DNA from: Magnolia sinica
Lineage: Eukaryota > Streptophyta > Magnoliopsida > Magnoliales > Magnoliaceae
Direction of reading: 5' to 3'
Assembly: GCF_029962835.1 (NCBI RefSeq)
Contig: NC_080575.1
Location: 44,754,437 to 44,818,436, forward strand
Length of the DNA stretch: 64,000 bases
The translations under genes were made by a program, and so were the position numbers. A model generated the notes under the pieces. That model did no database searches. It had not been told where the DNA came from and was given only the letters and a program-made list of their open reading frames with translations. Positions 23,411-36,765 of this stretch are shown here, piece by piece (the stretch's first letter is position 1; the number at the start of each line of letters is the position of its first letter).

Positions 23411-24001
23411 GTCCCGCCCACTTGGGTAGACGGGGGGCCTCACTTAATCCGCTCCCATCGTTTCAAAAATCGGATTGTGTATTGTGCCCACTTTTATCCA
23501 ACTGAATAAACTCTGTTGGGCGCACCACCACAAATGTATGTGCTTCATCCGCGCCGTCCATCTGTTTTCCCAACTCATTTTAGGGGTTGAGCCTAAAATT
23601 GAAGCATATCTAAGGTGTAAATGAACCACACCATAAGAAACAGTGGGGATAATGATTTCCGTGTAATCAGAACATGCCTAGTCTGGGACACGCCGTCCAT
23701 CCATTAAGGACAGGTCGTCCATCCATTTGTCTCCCCACTGTTTTCTGTGGTAGGGTCCACTCGAGCTTTGGATCTGACTCATTCTTTGGATCGTGCCCTA
23801 ATATGATCTCTCCAAATGGATGAACGGTATGGATACAAAACATCCATCATGGTGGGGCCCACAGAACTTGGTGATGTCACTTTAGTAGCGAGTCTCGCTA
23901 CTCAACCCCTCAGTAGCTAATCTCATATTCTCATTAGGCAATCCGCGTACAACAAAAACCGAGAAGCAACTCCGGAGCATTTCTCCTTTCCTCTTTTCAA
24001 A

Positions 24002-24458
24002 ATGTCCACCTTGAAAGAGATCCTCACCCGCCGCGACGATACGGCTCACGGTGTCGGCCGGGGCGGCCCGCCCAGCTCCTCCGGTTGGGCCGGCTCTAGG
24101 TCAATACCAACTCAATCTCATGGCGTTTTGTAAAGACTTCAACGCCCGGACACAAAAATACAAACCTGAAACCCCAATGTCCGTCACCATCACTGCCTTC
24201 AAAGACAACACCTTCGAATTCACCGTCAAATCCCCATCAGTCATGTGGTACCTGAAGAAGGTGGCTGGGATCGAGTCCGATAGTAGTCGGCCCGGCCACA
24301 CCGTCGCTTCCATGATCACGCTCAAGCATGTGTACGAGATCGCCAAGGTGAAGCAGTCCGATCCTTATTGCCAGTACATGCCGCTGGAGTCCATCTGCAA
24401 GTCGGTGATTGGGACCTCGAACGCGATGGGGATCAAGGTCCAGAAGGAGCTGCATTGA
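24002..24458 (+). pseudogene. Organellar ribosomal protein L11 (uL11m-like), right copy, 5'-frameshifted
   Basis: This is the mirrored twin of 14572-15038. The ATG at 24002 gives MSTLKEILTRR, but 11 bases present in the left copy (after CGCCGC) are missing, so the frame breaks at about codon 12. From about 24057 the family frame is intact to the TGA at 24456-24458: AGAARPAPPVGPALGQ, LNLMAFCKDFNAR, SVTITAFKDNTFEFTVKSPS, and the C-terminus KVKQSDPYCQYMPLESICKS...KELH. Repeating the family length, 457 bases plus 11 gives 156 codons. So this copy has lost its start and the other its end. It has no introns. Confidence 0.85.
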
Positions 24459-25104
24459 TGGTGGGGATTGATTGATGAACAGTGATGTCGATTTCAAGGT
24501 TTTGAGCATAATGATTATTGTTTCTTTTCTGTAATTTTAGCCAACGATGAGTAATTCTAAGTTTATAATTTTATAGTGTCTTTTAATACTAATTTTTAGT
24601 TTACTGTTCTAAGAGTGTGGGCTTTCTTTTGTAAGTGCTGCATAAAAGCAGGACTTGTTTGGGCAATGGTTTGGTCATCCGGACCAGTCATTGGTTGGTC
24701 CCACTTTGAATGTGGCCACCTCCAAAACTTCAGCACGAACGGTCGTATCTGTTTAGCTGGTGGGCCTTTTTCTGTTTAAGGAATGGACAAGGGATTGTGA
24801 ATGGTATATTTTATTGGGGGTGAATTTAGTGGGTTTAGTCATGGTTTCACATTTTTCTAGTGGTGTGACTTGCTTATGTTTCGTATCAATCTAAATTATG
24901 TTACGTATAATGAATATGAGGTGGTACAATGGATGTAGTGGATAACACAATGTCGGTGGACCCCCTCTAGATTAGGTGTTGTACACCCTTCCTACAACAT
25001 GATGATCCTTGTGGCATCTACTTCGTTCGATTATGGGGAGAGGGAGAACATGATGATCCTTCTCGTATCTAGTTCCTTTGAGGGGGGAGTAAAAATTAAA
25101 AATG

Positions 25105-26292
25105 GAGAATAAAAAAGACAAAGGACTTAGTCATGAAATGAATATATTAGAAAATAAGTTTGGTTTCATGACAGGGAGGTTTACTGCTAAAGCTATTTTC
25201 CTACTTAGACAATTGATGGAGAAATATATTGGTTTCATGACAGGAAGGATATCCACATGGTCTGTCTTTATTGACTTAGAGAAAGCATTTGATAGGATCC
25301 CTATATAATCTGGTTGGTGTTGGGAAAGGAGTTTCAACAAGACATATTGACATGATTAACGATATCTATGAGGGAGTGGTGACAAATTTGAGGGCTACTA
25401 GTGGAGAGACAAGTAAATTTTGAATTACTGTTGCACTCGGGGTTAGTATTGAGCCTGTACCTTTTCACATTGGTTTTGGATGAGTTAACGAGGCATTTGC
25501 AGGAAGAGATCCTAATGTGTTTGTTATTTGCAAATGACGTAGTTTTGACTGTAAGACAAGGGAGGGCGTAGATACAAAGATAGATTTATGGAGGGGTACT
25601 TAAGAATCTAAAGGATTTAAAATTAGTCAGGCTAAACCATAGTATATGGAGTACAATTTTAGTAACAATATCAGTGAAAATGAGGAATTAGTTAAGATTG
25701 CTAACCAAGATGTTTCCCAAAATGACCACTTTTGATATTTTTGGTTAATAATTCATGAGAGTGGAAAGATTGAGAAGGATGATGGAATTGAGATGGGTGG
25801 AAGAAATGGAGATGTGCTTTCGGAGTTTCATGTGATCATTGTGAACCGCTTAAATAGAAATTGAAATTTTATAGAATAGTTATAACACCATCGATGCTTC
25901 TGTCATAGACAAAATGTTGGGCAGTTAAGGAACAATTAGTTCATAGGATGAGTGTAGCTGAAACGAGGAAGTTGAGATGGATGAGTTGTAAGATGAGTAA
26001 GGATGGAACTGGAAATGAATGCATCTGAGAGAACTTAGGAGTAGCACCAATAGGTAATAAGATGAGGGAAAGTAGACTTAGATGGTTTAGTTATGTGCAA
26101 CGGAGACCGAGAACCATGCTGGTTAGAAGGAGTGAGTTGGTACAAGTTGAAGGCTCAAAAGGATGTGGATGGAGGTAGTAAGAAAAGACTTGATGACCTA
26201 TAGTCTAACTAAAGGTATGACTCTTGATAGAGTGGAATGATGGAACAAGATTTACGTAGCCGACCCCAATATCGGGATAAGGCTTAGACGAT
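25105..26292 (+). mobile_element. LINE ORF2 remnant (RT domain to 3' end), right-arm copy
   Basis: Plus-strand pieces in shifting frames read FGFMTGR, AIFLLRQLMEKY, FIDLEKAFDRIP, then MLGS/AVKEQ-like, MSVAETRKLRWMS-like, and end VADPNIGIRLRR followed by GATGATGAC. This is the reverse-transcriptase to C-terminal part of a plant L1-type LINE; the FADD catalytic block survives only as FANDVVL-like (near 25530). Several frameshifts and stops make it dead. The 5' end is truncated at about 25105. The mirrored copy is 12735-13945. Confidence 0.8.
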
Positions 26293-28462
26293 GATGACAA
26301 TGAAAAAAAGATAACAAAAGCAGAGGATGTTTGTATTGTAAAGAAAAATGTGGGCTCCGCAGAGTAATAATTACACTCATCCCATTGGTGCAACATACAA
26401 GGTGACTGTTGTGACTTGAATTTGGGATTTCCGCTTGCGAAACAAACAACCCCTTCTTTCCGGAATCCATGCACAGTGTTGTAAAAGGTAATCATTACGC
26501 ATATCTACTTCCACACGGTAGATTCCTTATAAACAAACAAGCCATATCTTGTCAGTCGTGATTATTACATCTTGTGTTGTTATTGTTCTTTTTGGGTTTT
26601 AACGTTGGCAATACTTTGTGAGTGACGAGACATCTCGAACTTATTGGCATCCCTTCAATCTTGTATTCCTCTAATCTTTGTTTCTATAAAATTGTCATCG
26701 CTAATATAAAAAAGAAAAAAGAAAAAAAAGAAAGTTGAATCGTCTGCAATCTCTGGAATTGTTGAGATTGTAAGCTGGTGAGAATTTTGTACCATGACCC
26801 ATTCATGAGGGGCTTCCAGATGATTGGCTTGGATTCATGGACCACTATACCATGTATCCCATGTTTATGCAGTGCAAATGACAACTAAGCATTTGTGTCG
26901 AGCTATAGGTTAGAGTTTTCACTTTAATTTGAATCTGAAAGTATTTTTGTGAATTGGATGGTGTCATTATTGTCCCATTTCATGAGCATTTCGTTACCTT
27001 TTCATTTCATTTGTTTAATGTATGATCTTTGTTTGATGGGTTCACTGTATATGTCAATGATTTGCTATTATCTCTATTTCATTGGGATGAATTTTTGTTA
27101 TTAATCATTTTAGTTCAAACTTTTATGATGTATTTGGATGAAGAAGAAGTCATTGTAGTTTCTTCTTTAGCATTCACAATGAGGGTTTGTGCCATTATGT
27201 TACCTTAAATTGACTCTGAAGGAATGTAATTGCAACTATAGGGCTACTTGTCCATTGCAAATACTAGGATATACCAATTTCTGTCGTCACTTCCTCTTGA
27301 TTAATCTGAATGTCAGCCATTCAATTCATTTGTACATCCAAATGCAGCCTTAATCTGGTGTTCCCAAAGATGAGAGTGTTTCTTGTAAAAATCTTTCACA
27401 AGGGAACAGAGAGGGTTTGATAAAACTTGTACGTGGATCTTTTCTGAGCTTCCGACTGACCTCAAAAGCTATGATTATTTTACCCATCTTGCATTCAAAT
27501 AGTATGCTGGGACCTTCTTGCATGATAGTACTCAAATAATATATTAGCACAAATGGAATAACTAGCAGTTCCTTAATGATGTGTTTGGTTTCTCAAATCC
27601 ATTTTGCTGTCATCTATTTTTAGTTCTCCTTTTCTAAATGGTTGACACAGCAACAATGAGGCAACATAACATTGACATTGATCTGCAGCATTGCCCTTCA
27701 TAGTTACTTTTATTTTAATTTACTTGAGTTAAAACTCAAATAATATTCCTGGCATTTGAAGTTAAGTCTTGAGGTCAAATATATATATGCATGACGGATG
27801 CATAAAGGTGGTTTGGTAGTTACTATTTCAAATGACCATTGTGCTTGTTTCAAATGGGCTAAATAACCAGTTCGAGCCGATTTAGTGGAATCTCTGTATT
27901 CTGCTCATTGAGGAATGGGGAGCACTTTTTTAATTCAAGGTGGGTGCTGTTTAAATAGGTTTGAGGTGTGTCCTTCCCTCAACTATGTGCTGGGAATTAT
28001 GGAAAAAAAAGAAAAAGGAATTGGTGTATACATCCAAATAAGAAGTGCTTAGTAGCAAGGCTGTTTGATTGCATCTGCCAGGATGATTGAATGGGCCTCC
28101 ATCTCCTTGAGTTGCAAAGAAAATCTGGCAGAGAACTCTCGGTATAAGTGGAAAGTTTAATTAGCCTTCATATATCTATTATAGCTGGCTATGATCGCCC
28201 TGCTCATTCCCGATTAAACGGTTCGTTTAATCTGGATAAGTGGGGCCTGATGTCTTTATCTTTTGTGATGTTTGTGGTTTTTTGGCAATTGGCATGGTTT
28301 TTCTCCTTAGTAAAATTTCATTATCAGTGTCCAAAGAAGGAAAAAGAAAAAGAAAAAGGAGGTCTGATGGCCATTTGCTTTTCTAAATGGGGCCTAAGTA
28401 ATGCAATTTAGCCAAACACATGGTCTTGGTGTTATACATGGAGATAAGGTGATTAGACACTG

Positions 28463-28831
28463 TAACCCTAGAAAAGCCCACAACTTGACATATGCATACA
28501 GTTTTTGGTAATATTAAAAGTAGTGATTGGCCTCTTTAGGCTCTGTTTATGGTAATATAGATGCTATACTAAAAAAAAAAAATGTTCTCATTGAATCAGG
28601 TGTGGTAGACTCACAAGAGTTACATGAGGTCATGAGTTCGAGTACCTACTGTAGTATAAAAAAGCCACCATGGTGTGAGTGCATGGGTGTGTGAGGGGTG
28701 TGAGTGCGTGTGTTAAAAAAAAGGTGTGTAGAAATTATTCATCCATAGAAAGGTATATTGTTCTAATAATGCGTTGTTCCCAAAAATGAAGTTCTCTATT
28801 TGCTTTCTCTTCAAATCAAATCAAGTGAAGT
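28463..28831. other. Start of the 29.5-kb segment absent from the left arm
   Basis: Non-coding sequence apart from the possible SINE at 28580-28725. The KTF1-like reading frame begins directly after it. Confidence 0.4.
28580..28725 (+). mobile_element. Possible SINE
   Basis: GGTCATGAGTTCGAGTACC (near 28628) resembles a tRNA B box, and GGTGTGGTAGACTCACAAG about 30 bp upstream could be a worn A box. A GTGTGAGTGC-rich stretch and an A-run (28715-28723) follow. A tRNA-derived SINE fits the size (about 145 bp), but the boxes are weak. Confidence 0.35.
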
Positions 28832-30911
28832 TTCTAAGGGCACATGGTCCGCATGAGTGTGAAGTATGGGAAATACAAAGGGGACCTTGCACAGGTTGTG
28901 GCTGTTGATGATGCACGGAAGAGGGCCGCCGTAAAGCTGATTCCAAGGATCGATCCCCAAGCCATGGCCCAAAAATATAGTGGAGGAGCAGCTGTCAAGC
29001 AAACTTCTGTTCCAGCACCTCGTTTGATCAGCTCTCATGATCTTGAGGTCTTTAGGGCTCATATTCAATGCAGACGTGATCCTGAAAATGGGGAAACATT
29101 TGAGATACTTGATGGTTTGATGCTTAAGGATGGTTATTTATACAAAAAGGTGTCCATTGGATCATTATGTTACTGGGACATATAACCATCCCCTGATGAA
29201 ATCCAGAACTTTAAGATTGCTAGGATGCATCTGAGGATTTAGCCTGGCTTTCAGTACTTTATGGTGATTTGATGGAGGGTGTTGACCTGACGGGTGAAGC
29301 ATCAGAAAGTAATTTGGAGTCCAAAGCCGGGAATAGTTTCAAACTACATGATCTTGTGTTGCTTGGTCAGAAGGATTTTGGTGTTATCATCGGAGTGAAG
29401 AGTGACAGCTTCCGGCTTATAAAAGGTAACTCAGAAAGAGCAGTTATAGCAACTGTTCAGCTACAGGATATAAAGAATTTATGCTTTGATAAAAAGTTCA
29501 AGGTATCAGACTTGCACAAGAATATCATTTCCATGGATGATAGTGTCAGGGTCTTGGAAGGCCCGTATAAGGGCCGGCAAAGGATTGTTAGGCATACCTA
29601 CAAAGGCATGGTCTTTATCTATGAGGGCAATGAATCGGAGAATTGTAGTTTCTTCTGTTCTGAGTATTGTGAGAAATATTCTGAGGATGGGGATGTTGAA
29701 TCCAAAGATGATGGACTAGGTCCCCAGGTTTTGGAGATTCCATGGCATTACCAACAGTTCCACAGTCCCCTAGAAGAGTATTCAATGGCAGAACTTGTAC
29801 ATTCAACAGTAATTTCCAAGGGGACAGAGATCGAGCCTTCTCTGTCGGGCAAACCTTGAGAATCTGAGTAGGTCCTCTAAAGGGGTACCTCTGTCGTGTT
29901 GTGGCCATATATCGCTCTGATGTTACAGTCAAGCTCGATTCTCAATTGAAGGTTATTAGAGTTAATTGTGAGCATCTTTGTGAGGCTGGTGTGAAGGGTT
30001 ATGTAAACGCCATCAGGGACTCTTTGCATGACTTATCTGCGTCTGGCTTGCCGGTGAAATCCCCTACAACAGACCCTTTTGGAACTGTCGACAGCTTCGC
30101 TGATCAGGAAGCAGGCAAAGATGAAGCATTTGACCCCTGGGGGAGCAAAACTACGAAATCCGAAGATCAGACTGCATTACAGAACAAAGCAACCGCCAGA
30201 GACCAAGTTTTTGGTGCAATGGCCACTTACGACTGGAGAAATATAAAGCTTCCAATGGTAGACGAGGCAGGCGGTTGGAAAAATACAGGTGACTGGGGTA
30301 AAGAAAAACCTGAAAGTGGAAATCAGGAAAATCATTCAAACAACAAGACAGGCTCGTTGGATAAAAGCCTGGTCAGGAACAGGGTCAACCGTTTGGTTGG
30401 AACAAGGATCAAGATGACCATTGGAAAGGGGATGGAACTCTTCCTGGGAATGCATCGTCCTGTTGGAATGGAGATCAAGTAGAAGGTTGTGATGGCGGCA
30501 AACGCTTCTCTGGAAATCAGACCAGTTGGAAAATTGGAGGCAGTTGGAATACACCCAAAACTTTTGTCGGAAATCAATCTTCTGGCTGGCATCAAACCTC
30601 GACTGCAAATGAAGAAGCAGGTGGTAGTGGAGAACAAGCAGCAGGTTGGAACAAAAGAAAAGCTACTGGCTGTGATCAGATGCGTTGTTGGAAGAGTGGA
30701 GCGAAAGGTGATGGTAGAGATGGAGAACAAACAGATCATTGGAACAGTGGTAATTCTTTTGGGGGGCGTAAGTCTTCCAGCTGGAGTAAAGGGACAAATT
30801 CCAAAGGTGGAGCTGGGGATCCGCCAAATTCATTTGGTGGGGATCAGTCATCTGGTTGGAATAAAGGAATGCATGCAGATAAAGATGGTGGAAGTAGCGA
30901 TCAAAACGCTA
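28832..30911 (+). pseudogene. KTF1: KTF1/SPT5-like (RDM3) pseudogene, KOW domains and first WG/GW repeats
   Basis: KTF1 is a nuclear factor of RNA-directed DNA methylation that binds AGO4 through WG/GW repeats. Here SVKYGKYKGDLAQVV begins a KOW motif. KLHDLVLLGQKDFGVIIGVK, DSVRVLEGPYKGRQ and VGPLKGYLCRVVAIYRSDV follow, the last two being further KOW motifs. From about 30230 come WG/GW-type repeats such as GWNK, SSSWSKG and SSGWNKG. Broken: a stop replaces Gln at about 29182, a frameshift near 29230, another near 29845, a CGA-to-TGA stop near 29866, and a frameshift near 30360. Family members are about 1400-1500 residues; the N-terminal NGN part is absent. No introns interrupt these domains. 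The frame runs into the CACTA element at 30912. Confidence 0.85.
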
Positions 30912-31033
30912 CACTACAACAAAAGTAGGATTAGCCAACGATGTGCGTGGCTAATTTACCGGCGCTAATTAAAAAAGGGGCGTCGGTTAGTGATCGATTA
31001 TAAATACCGTACGTACCAAAAGCTCTAACCCTT

Positions 31034-31082
31034 ATTTCTCCCCTCTCCCGACGCTCTCTCTAAATCTCTCTCCGTCCCAACG

Positions 31083-31133
<51 letters not shown>

Positions 31134-31185
31134 GATGCAGCGACAACCATCGCCATCTCCACCTCTACTATCCCTTTCTCAATCG

Positions 31186-31229
<44 letters not shown>

Positions 31230-31447
31230 GATGCAGCGACAACCATCGCCATCTCCACCTCTACTATCCCTTTCTCAATCGAGCCTCTCTCTCTCTCTCT
31301 CTAGATGCAGCGACAGCCATCGCCATCTCCACCTTTACTATCCCTTTCTCAATCGACCGTCTCTCTCTCTCTCTATTTCCCCTTTTCCCTCTCTCAACCG
31401 ACCATCTCTCTTCGTTCCCCTTTCTCAATCCACCTCTACTCATATAG

Positions 31448-31520
<73 letters not shown>

Positions 31521-31525
31521 GGGGT
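31034..31525 (+). repeat. CT microsatellites with a triplicated leader-like unit
   Basis: (CT)n runs at about 31087-31131, 31188-31228 and 31448-31517 alternate with three near-copies of a unit beginning AGATGCAGCGACA (31132, 31229 and about 31301) and containing CCATCGCCATCTCCACC. It resembles the 5' leader of a plant gene that was triplicated by slippage inside the CACTA element. The ORFs here are low-complexity by-products. Confidence 0.8.
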
Positions 31526-34313
31526 TTTTAATCTCTATCTCTCTTTTAACATGTCTAAGGATGAGATACGAGGATCTCTGCAATCCGATGTATGATATGG
31601 ACATCAAGGAAGCCTTAGCTACTTGCATCTCAAGCATTCAATGGATCTCTCCATAAAGCACGAATATCTCCCTGAAGATCCACAGGTCATCTCTCTGTAT
31701 ATATCTGTCATCCATCTGTTAGATCGATTTTTTTTTTCCAGATTTTGTCTATGATTATAGGTTATAAAACGAGGTGCAAATGATTGAATCTGTGAAGTTT
31801 TCATCAATCTTTTTTTTTAAATTTGGTTATGTTATGCTTTGGCACCTTACATGCTCGATTAAATGCCAAACGGCCCAAACTTGTGGATTGTCCTTTTCCA
31901 TTCATTTTAGTTCTATTGAAAATGAACAGCTTATCAATTTTCTTATCTAACATTAGTTCTCGTTAGATTCTCATGCAAGAAGGTTCATAGGCAATCAAGT
32001 AGTTGAAAGAGGTAGAAAGGTCAGATCGATGGTAGTGAGACAAGATGTATTGTGGTGGGAAATTGACATTTGAGACCCTACTCCATTCAGGAGATTAAAA
32101 TTGTTAATGATTGTCTAAATCCCAAATGCTATTACTGTGTTAATTTTTTATATGCTTATTGTTATTTGATTTCGTCATTTTGTGCTATCCAGCTCTTGAG
32201 CGTAACCATTTCTGTACCTTTTTTTTTTCCCCCGATTTCAGAAAGAGTAAACAGAGCATTTGAGAACTAGTCTTTTTTCTTTTCTGAAAATAGTTGCTAT
32301 ATTTAGCTATGCACTTGGCTTTTTGTCTTTTTTCTTTTATGAAATTAATTGCATATGTAGAGGTTATAGTGCTCCTAGTTACACTGGTTCACTTGGACAG
32401 TCCGATTAAGTGACCTGAACTGTTCATTAACTCCTGAACACATTTCATAGACTACCATGCTAAAATTGCACTGATCGGATGAATTATAGTCATCCATTTT
32501 TCAAGCCATGGATAGGGGTAAACATTGGGCAGGTCTTAATTTATATTTTTGTTGCTTCATTTATATGCTTTCCTAGAGAAAAAAAAAAATAAAATCACAA
32601 GTATGCTTATTAGTTTCAGACAGAGATTAAAGGTGTATTGCCTCAAGCCTTCATCAAGGTTGGGTAAATTCAATTCACAGTAGTGTTTTTCCATCGAAGC
32701 TGGTTGAAAGATGGACTCCACTACCTCATGGTTTTTGGAAATCTGGGTGGGTTTGAAGGATGCTGTTAGATATGAAAATGGTTTCATTCATCTTTGCTTT
32801 TTTGGGGTAGTGGTGAAGCAATCAACGACAGAAATACTATTTTCAAAGAAAACTAAATTGGTGCTTGTTGTCAAAGGATATTCTTGCAACTTTGTTTCTT
32901 GGGTGTTGGGTAGCCCATCTAATCTGGTGCCTTCGAAACTGTTTTTGTCAATTAATGAAATCAAGAACTCTTCAGCAGCCCATTTACTGGGGGCTGATAT
33001 CTGGTAGGCAGCTGGTCATTGGTGAAACATGATTCACAAAGCTGACCCCAAATAGCTGGGACAAGGATATGATGACGATACCATCTTTTAGCCGTTGCAG
33101 TTATTCTAGCTGATGTTGTTATGAGTCTGGTGCTTTCCTATGCTTTTGCAGATTGGGATATTAACTTGATGTGTATTTTCAGGAAGCCACAGCATATTCT
33201 CTAACCTGACAGGGGCACTTGCAGAATTTGTTGGGCTTTGCTTGCTCTGTGTACTGTGTGTATAAAATGATTAAGGTATGCATATGAAACCTTAGGCATC
33301 TTTTCTTTATTTGTTTTCAAATATTTTCTCTGACCAAATTACGCTCTTGTCCTTTTATCATCTGTTCTTTCTTTACCTGGTTTTACACAGTTAGTTACTA
33401 TTGAGCGAGGTATGTGACTGTTATCATTGATTTTTGCAGTCTTTGCATAGTGTGGTTTTCAAGGAGGTATTTTTTTTGTAAATTCCTCATGGATCCCTCT
33501 TAAATCAAAATTGTTCAACTATTCTCCTGTAAATCTATTCCAAGATATCGGTCTTACATTCCAGTTAGGTTGCATGCACATTTCATGTTTTTTGCATGTT
33601 GTAATTTTGTTATTTGCATTGGTTCAAGAAATCATGAAATGATGCAGTTGTCCTTGTTTTGCATCGGGGTTTCGAATATAGGTCATGGTTTTGAGCTTTT
33701 ACAAGTGTTTTTGCCTTTTTTGTAAGAAAATAGTTCATCACTTAATGGGCCTGTCTTTACAGTTATCCAGCCATTTTGGTGGCGAATTATGGGTATCGTC
33801 CCTGATCATTTGGTCTGGTCCAGGTTTTGAAAAGCTTAGCATTCACAATGAGGAAGTAGATTTCAAACTGAGTTGCATACTTTTCAAGTGCAACTTGATG
33901 GTAACATGATTTCAATTTAGGCCCTAGTCCTCAATATCAATACTAAGGATGGTAATTGCAATCTGGTTTATCCACTTCATTGAACTAATTACTGGTATTC
34001 TGTTTGATAGTGCATCCAAATGCAGCTTTAATGATGATTTTTGGAGTATTTCAGACTACATAAGCAATAGTTTCACATTGTCAAACTACAATAATGGTGT
34101 GAACTTAAGATACTTCAATTGAAGACTGACATGCAGATGTTCTTGTAGCTTCTTTGTTAACTTTCTTAGACTTAAGCTAGAATTAAGCTTCAACTTCAAT
34201 GGGTTCTGCCATTTCGAAATAATAAGAAGACAACTATTTTAGTGCTCTCTTGTTTCTTTCTCATGATTGTCCTTTTTTTTAATTGAAAAATCATTGTTTA
34301 CTTTTTATCACAG
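31526..34313. other. Internal CACTA sequence, no gene recognised
   Basis: AT-rich, intron-like sequence. An ORF at 32711-33007 has no family I recognise. A 3' stub of the GATGAT-tailed LINE (GCTGACCCCAAATAGCTGGG) is at about 33038-33090. Confidence 0.4.
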
Positions 34314-34734
34314 ACTAGAAGAAAAACTCTTGGACATGGAGACCGTAGATATTCTAAGGCAGCAACCTTGTTAAAAACACCTATAAAACACATGTCAGGG
34401 CATTTGTCAAGTCCAAAAAATGAAGGTGTATATGAGTTTTGGATTAGTTTAAATCTTTATTTCATGGTTCTCCTCAGGATGGTTCTATCTTAGGATTTCT
34501 TTACTTGCAGAATTTGGAGAATGGTCACCATGAGAATGAAGAGCCCAAAGGCAAAAATGTAGGTTCAATGATTAAATTATTTTATATTATTATTTGTGTC
34601 CAGTTTTACCATTCTATGTTGAGGCCTAAGGAAGAGCGATTTCTATATGTGCCACAAAGTGCAACTCCTGCTACCAAGAATAATGCATTATCCGATAGCA
34701 AGTTGAGGGCATCCCAGGTTCAGAGACAGCATGT
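34314..34734 (+). pseudogene. Captured exon-like segments of an unrecognised host gene
   Basis: Three open segments have splice-like borders. 34314-34425 is preceded by ATCACAG and followed by GTGTAT, and codes TRRKTLGHGDRRYSKAATLL.... 34511-34558 is preceded by TTGCAG and followed by GTAGGT, and codes NLENGHHENEEPKGK. About 34623-34734 codes RPKEERFLYVPQSATP... and is followed by GTATGT. Composition and borders suggest a captured multi-exon gene. I do not recognise the protein. Confidence 0.4.
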
Positions 34735-36765
34735 ATGTGCTCACTAGTATTAGCATTTATCTAATCTATGTAATTTATTAGTTTCAAAAAGAAAAGAAAA
34801 AAGATTGTGTAATTTATTATGTGCTTCATGCCTTCCCTTTTGAGAGGAGTCTAATTCAATTCAGCCAATGCGATGATCCTCTTTTGTCACAGGAGAGGTT
34901 AGATGCTCTTATGAAATGTGTGGTCCAAAATATTGGGTTCAGTTTGATTGGGGTTTTTATTTGTTATTGATTTACTTTTGGTCATAGCCTCATGGAAATT
35001 TTCAGAAACAGGTACTAGGTAAGTTTCTTAGTTATTGTTCCATTTTCTATTTTTTAGTTCCTGGTAGGATTTTTTTCTAGTGATTGTTGTCTTGTGTTTT
35101 GCACTTGAATGTCTTTTTGTTCTTCAACTTCAGAAACTATCATCAATATTCCAGGTGTATTTTTCTTTTTTCTTTTTCTTTTCTTTCTTTTCTTTTCTTT
35201 TTTTTCTTTTTTTTTTTTTTTTTTTTTTCTCTTTTTGTAAGCATGAGTCTTGATAGAATGAAGGAGGTTTTGCATTGGGCTGATCTATATATTGTTTTTT
35301 TTTTTCTATATGTAATCATCTTATTTTTTCTCTCTTGATTGTCCATATGTTATTGTTATAATGAAGACTAAATATGTTTACATGATTTCATTATTTCTTT
35401 TAGCTTAGAAATACATATATTTGACTTGCAGAATGTTGTCATGTGGTGACTAGACAGGGGTGGTAAATGCAGTCTAGTGTTTGAGGTAGTGTAATTGAAC
35501 AGGGGTGGTAACTAATATCATGTGAGGAAACTTTGTTTAATTTTTAACGGTAGTTGGAAATGATGTTTTATCAGTGCTGAAAGCATTGCTGCCAAGGCAC
35601 CCAAAATCCTTGACAGGATATGTAATGAGCCGCCAAGATAATGAAGGTAGTTTTCTGCTGACAAGAGGGTGGATGAGCTGCCCAACATAATCAAGATAGT
35701 TATCTGCTCACTCCTGACAACAGGGTGAATGAGCTGCCCGCAATAATCAAGATATTTTTTTACTGATTTTGATTCTTTAAAAGGGACAAATACCTTTGAT
35801 GAGTTAAAAGGTTTGGACTACAGTTGAACATAGGTGATGAAAATACATAATCTTTTAACTTAGTGATATTTAGCCAGGTAATTTCTAGATTCCAAAACAA
35901 TGTGACGTCTATCAAGCAATAGTGAGGTGTTGTTATGTGATTTAAATACTGTGGGAAGATTTCCTTTATTGCACATTCTGTGGGAGGATTGGTAGCAAGA
36001 TATACAACTGGGAGACTATATAGACACCCTAGAAGAGAAAATTCAGAAATTGAATCAGTCGGAGCCCAGGATGAAGATTCAAGAGGTACAATATCTGGTC
36101 TGGAGGCAATGAATTTTAATACTCAAAAGGCTTGGTGATAAAAAAGAAAAAAGGAAAAAGAAAAAAGAAAAACTTTCTTAAGAAATAGATAAAACTTCTA
36201 AATCTAGCTCATACTGTTTTTGCACTCTCTTTAAGTTTCCCCACATCTGTTGGGACAATATTGCTTAGAGTAGAAAAATCATGTGGGCTGTTTTTCTTGT
36301 TGGTTTTGATACAAAATTTCTTTCAGCCTTGAAAACTTAGCATATTGAGTGCATGTGGTGTGGCATACATAAGTGCATTGGCATCTATTGTTAAATGGTG
36401 AATGCATTGGCTTGGATTAGCTCTTCCTTGCAGAGCTGATGACCTAAAGAAACCCTGCCTTTTGTTTGATAAATGCCATTTCCTGTATGAGTAGAAACTG
36501 CAAACAATCTCTACTGCCACAGATCCATCCTGATTTGTTTTTTATTTTATTTTTTTGCAAAGAAACATTGGTATTTTTCTTGTTGTTCACTAAACTTGTT
36601 GCTCACCTCACCTTATACCTTGCTTTCAGGATTATTTGGTATTAGTTATCAATTAACATTAATATTTTTTAGCCAACTCATCAAATTTAAGATGTGTATT
36701 TCAGAAACAGTAGATGATGATAGTATTAGCGTGTTGGAAGTACCTAGCTGGTGCATGAAGGCAAT

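Larger units (their letters stand above)
19451..28462. repeat. Right arm (inner part) of the inverted duplication
   Basis: This is the reverse-complement partner of 7055-17992. Similarity begins inside the PPR gene, at the codons for KQKIH, and ends at about 28462, where the left arm continues instead with sequence found at 58008. The arm holds the intact PPR gene, a hAT MITE, the second L11 copy, a LINE and about 2.5 kb of non-coding sequence. In 21640-23950 both arms carry several GGGCCCACCATGATGTATG modules. Confidence 0.9.

Noticed and set aside
32711-33007. 98-codon ORF inside CACTA-1
   Set aside because: No recognised family, no splice borders, AT-rich context.
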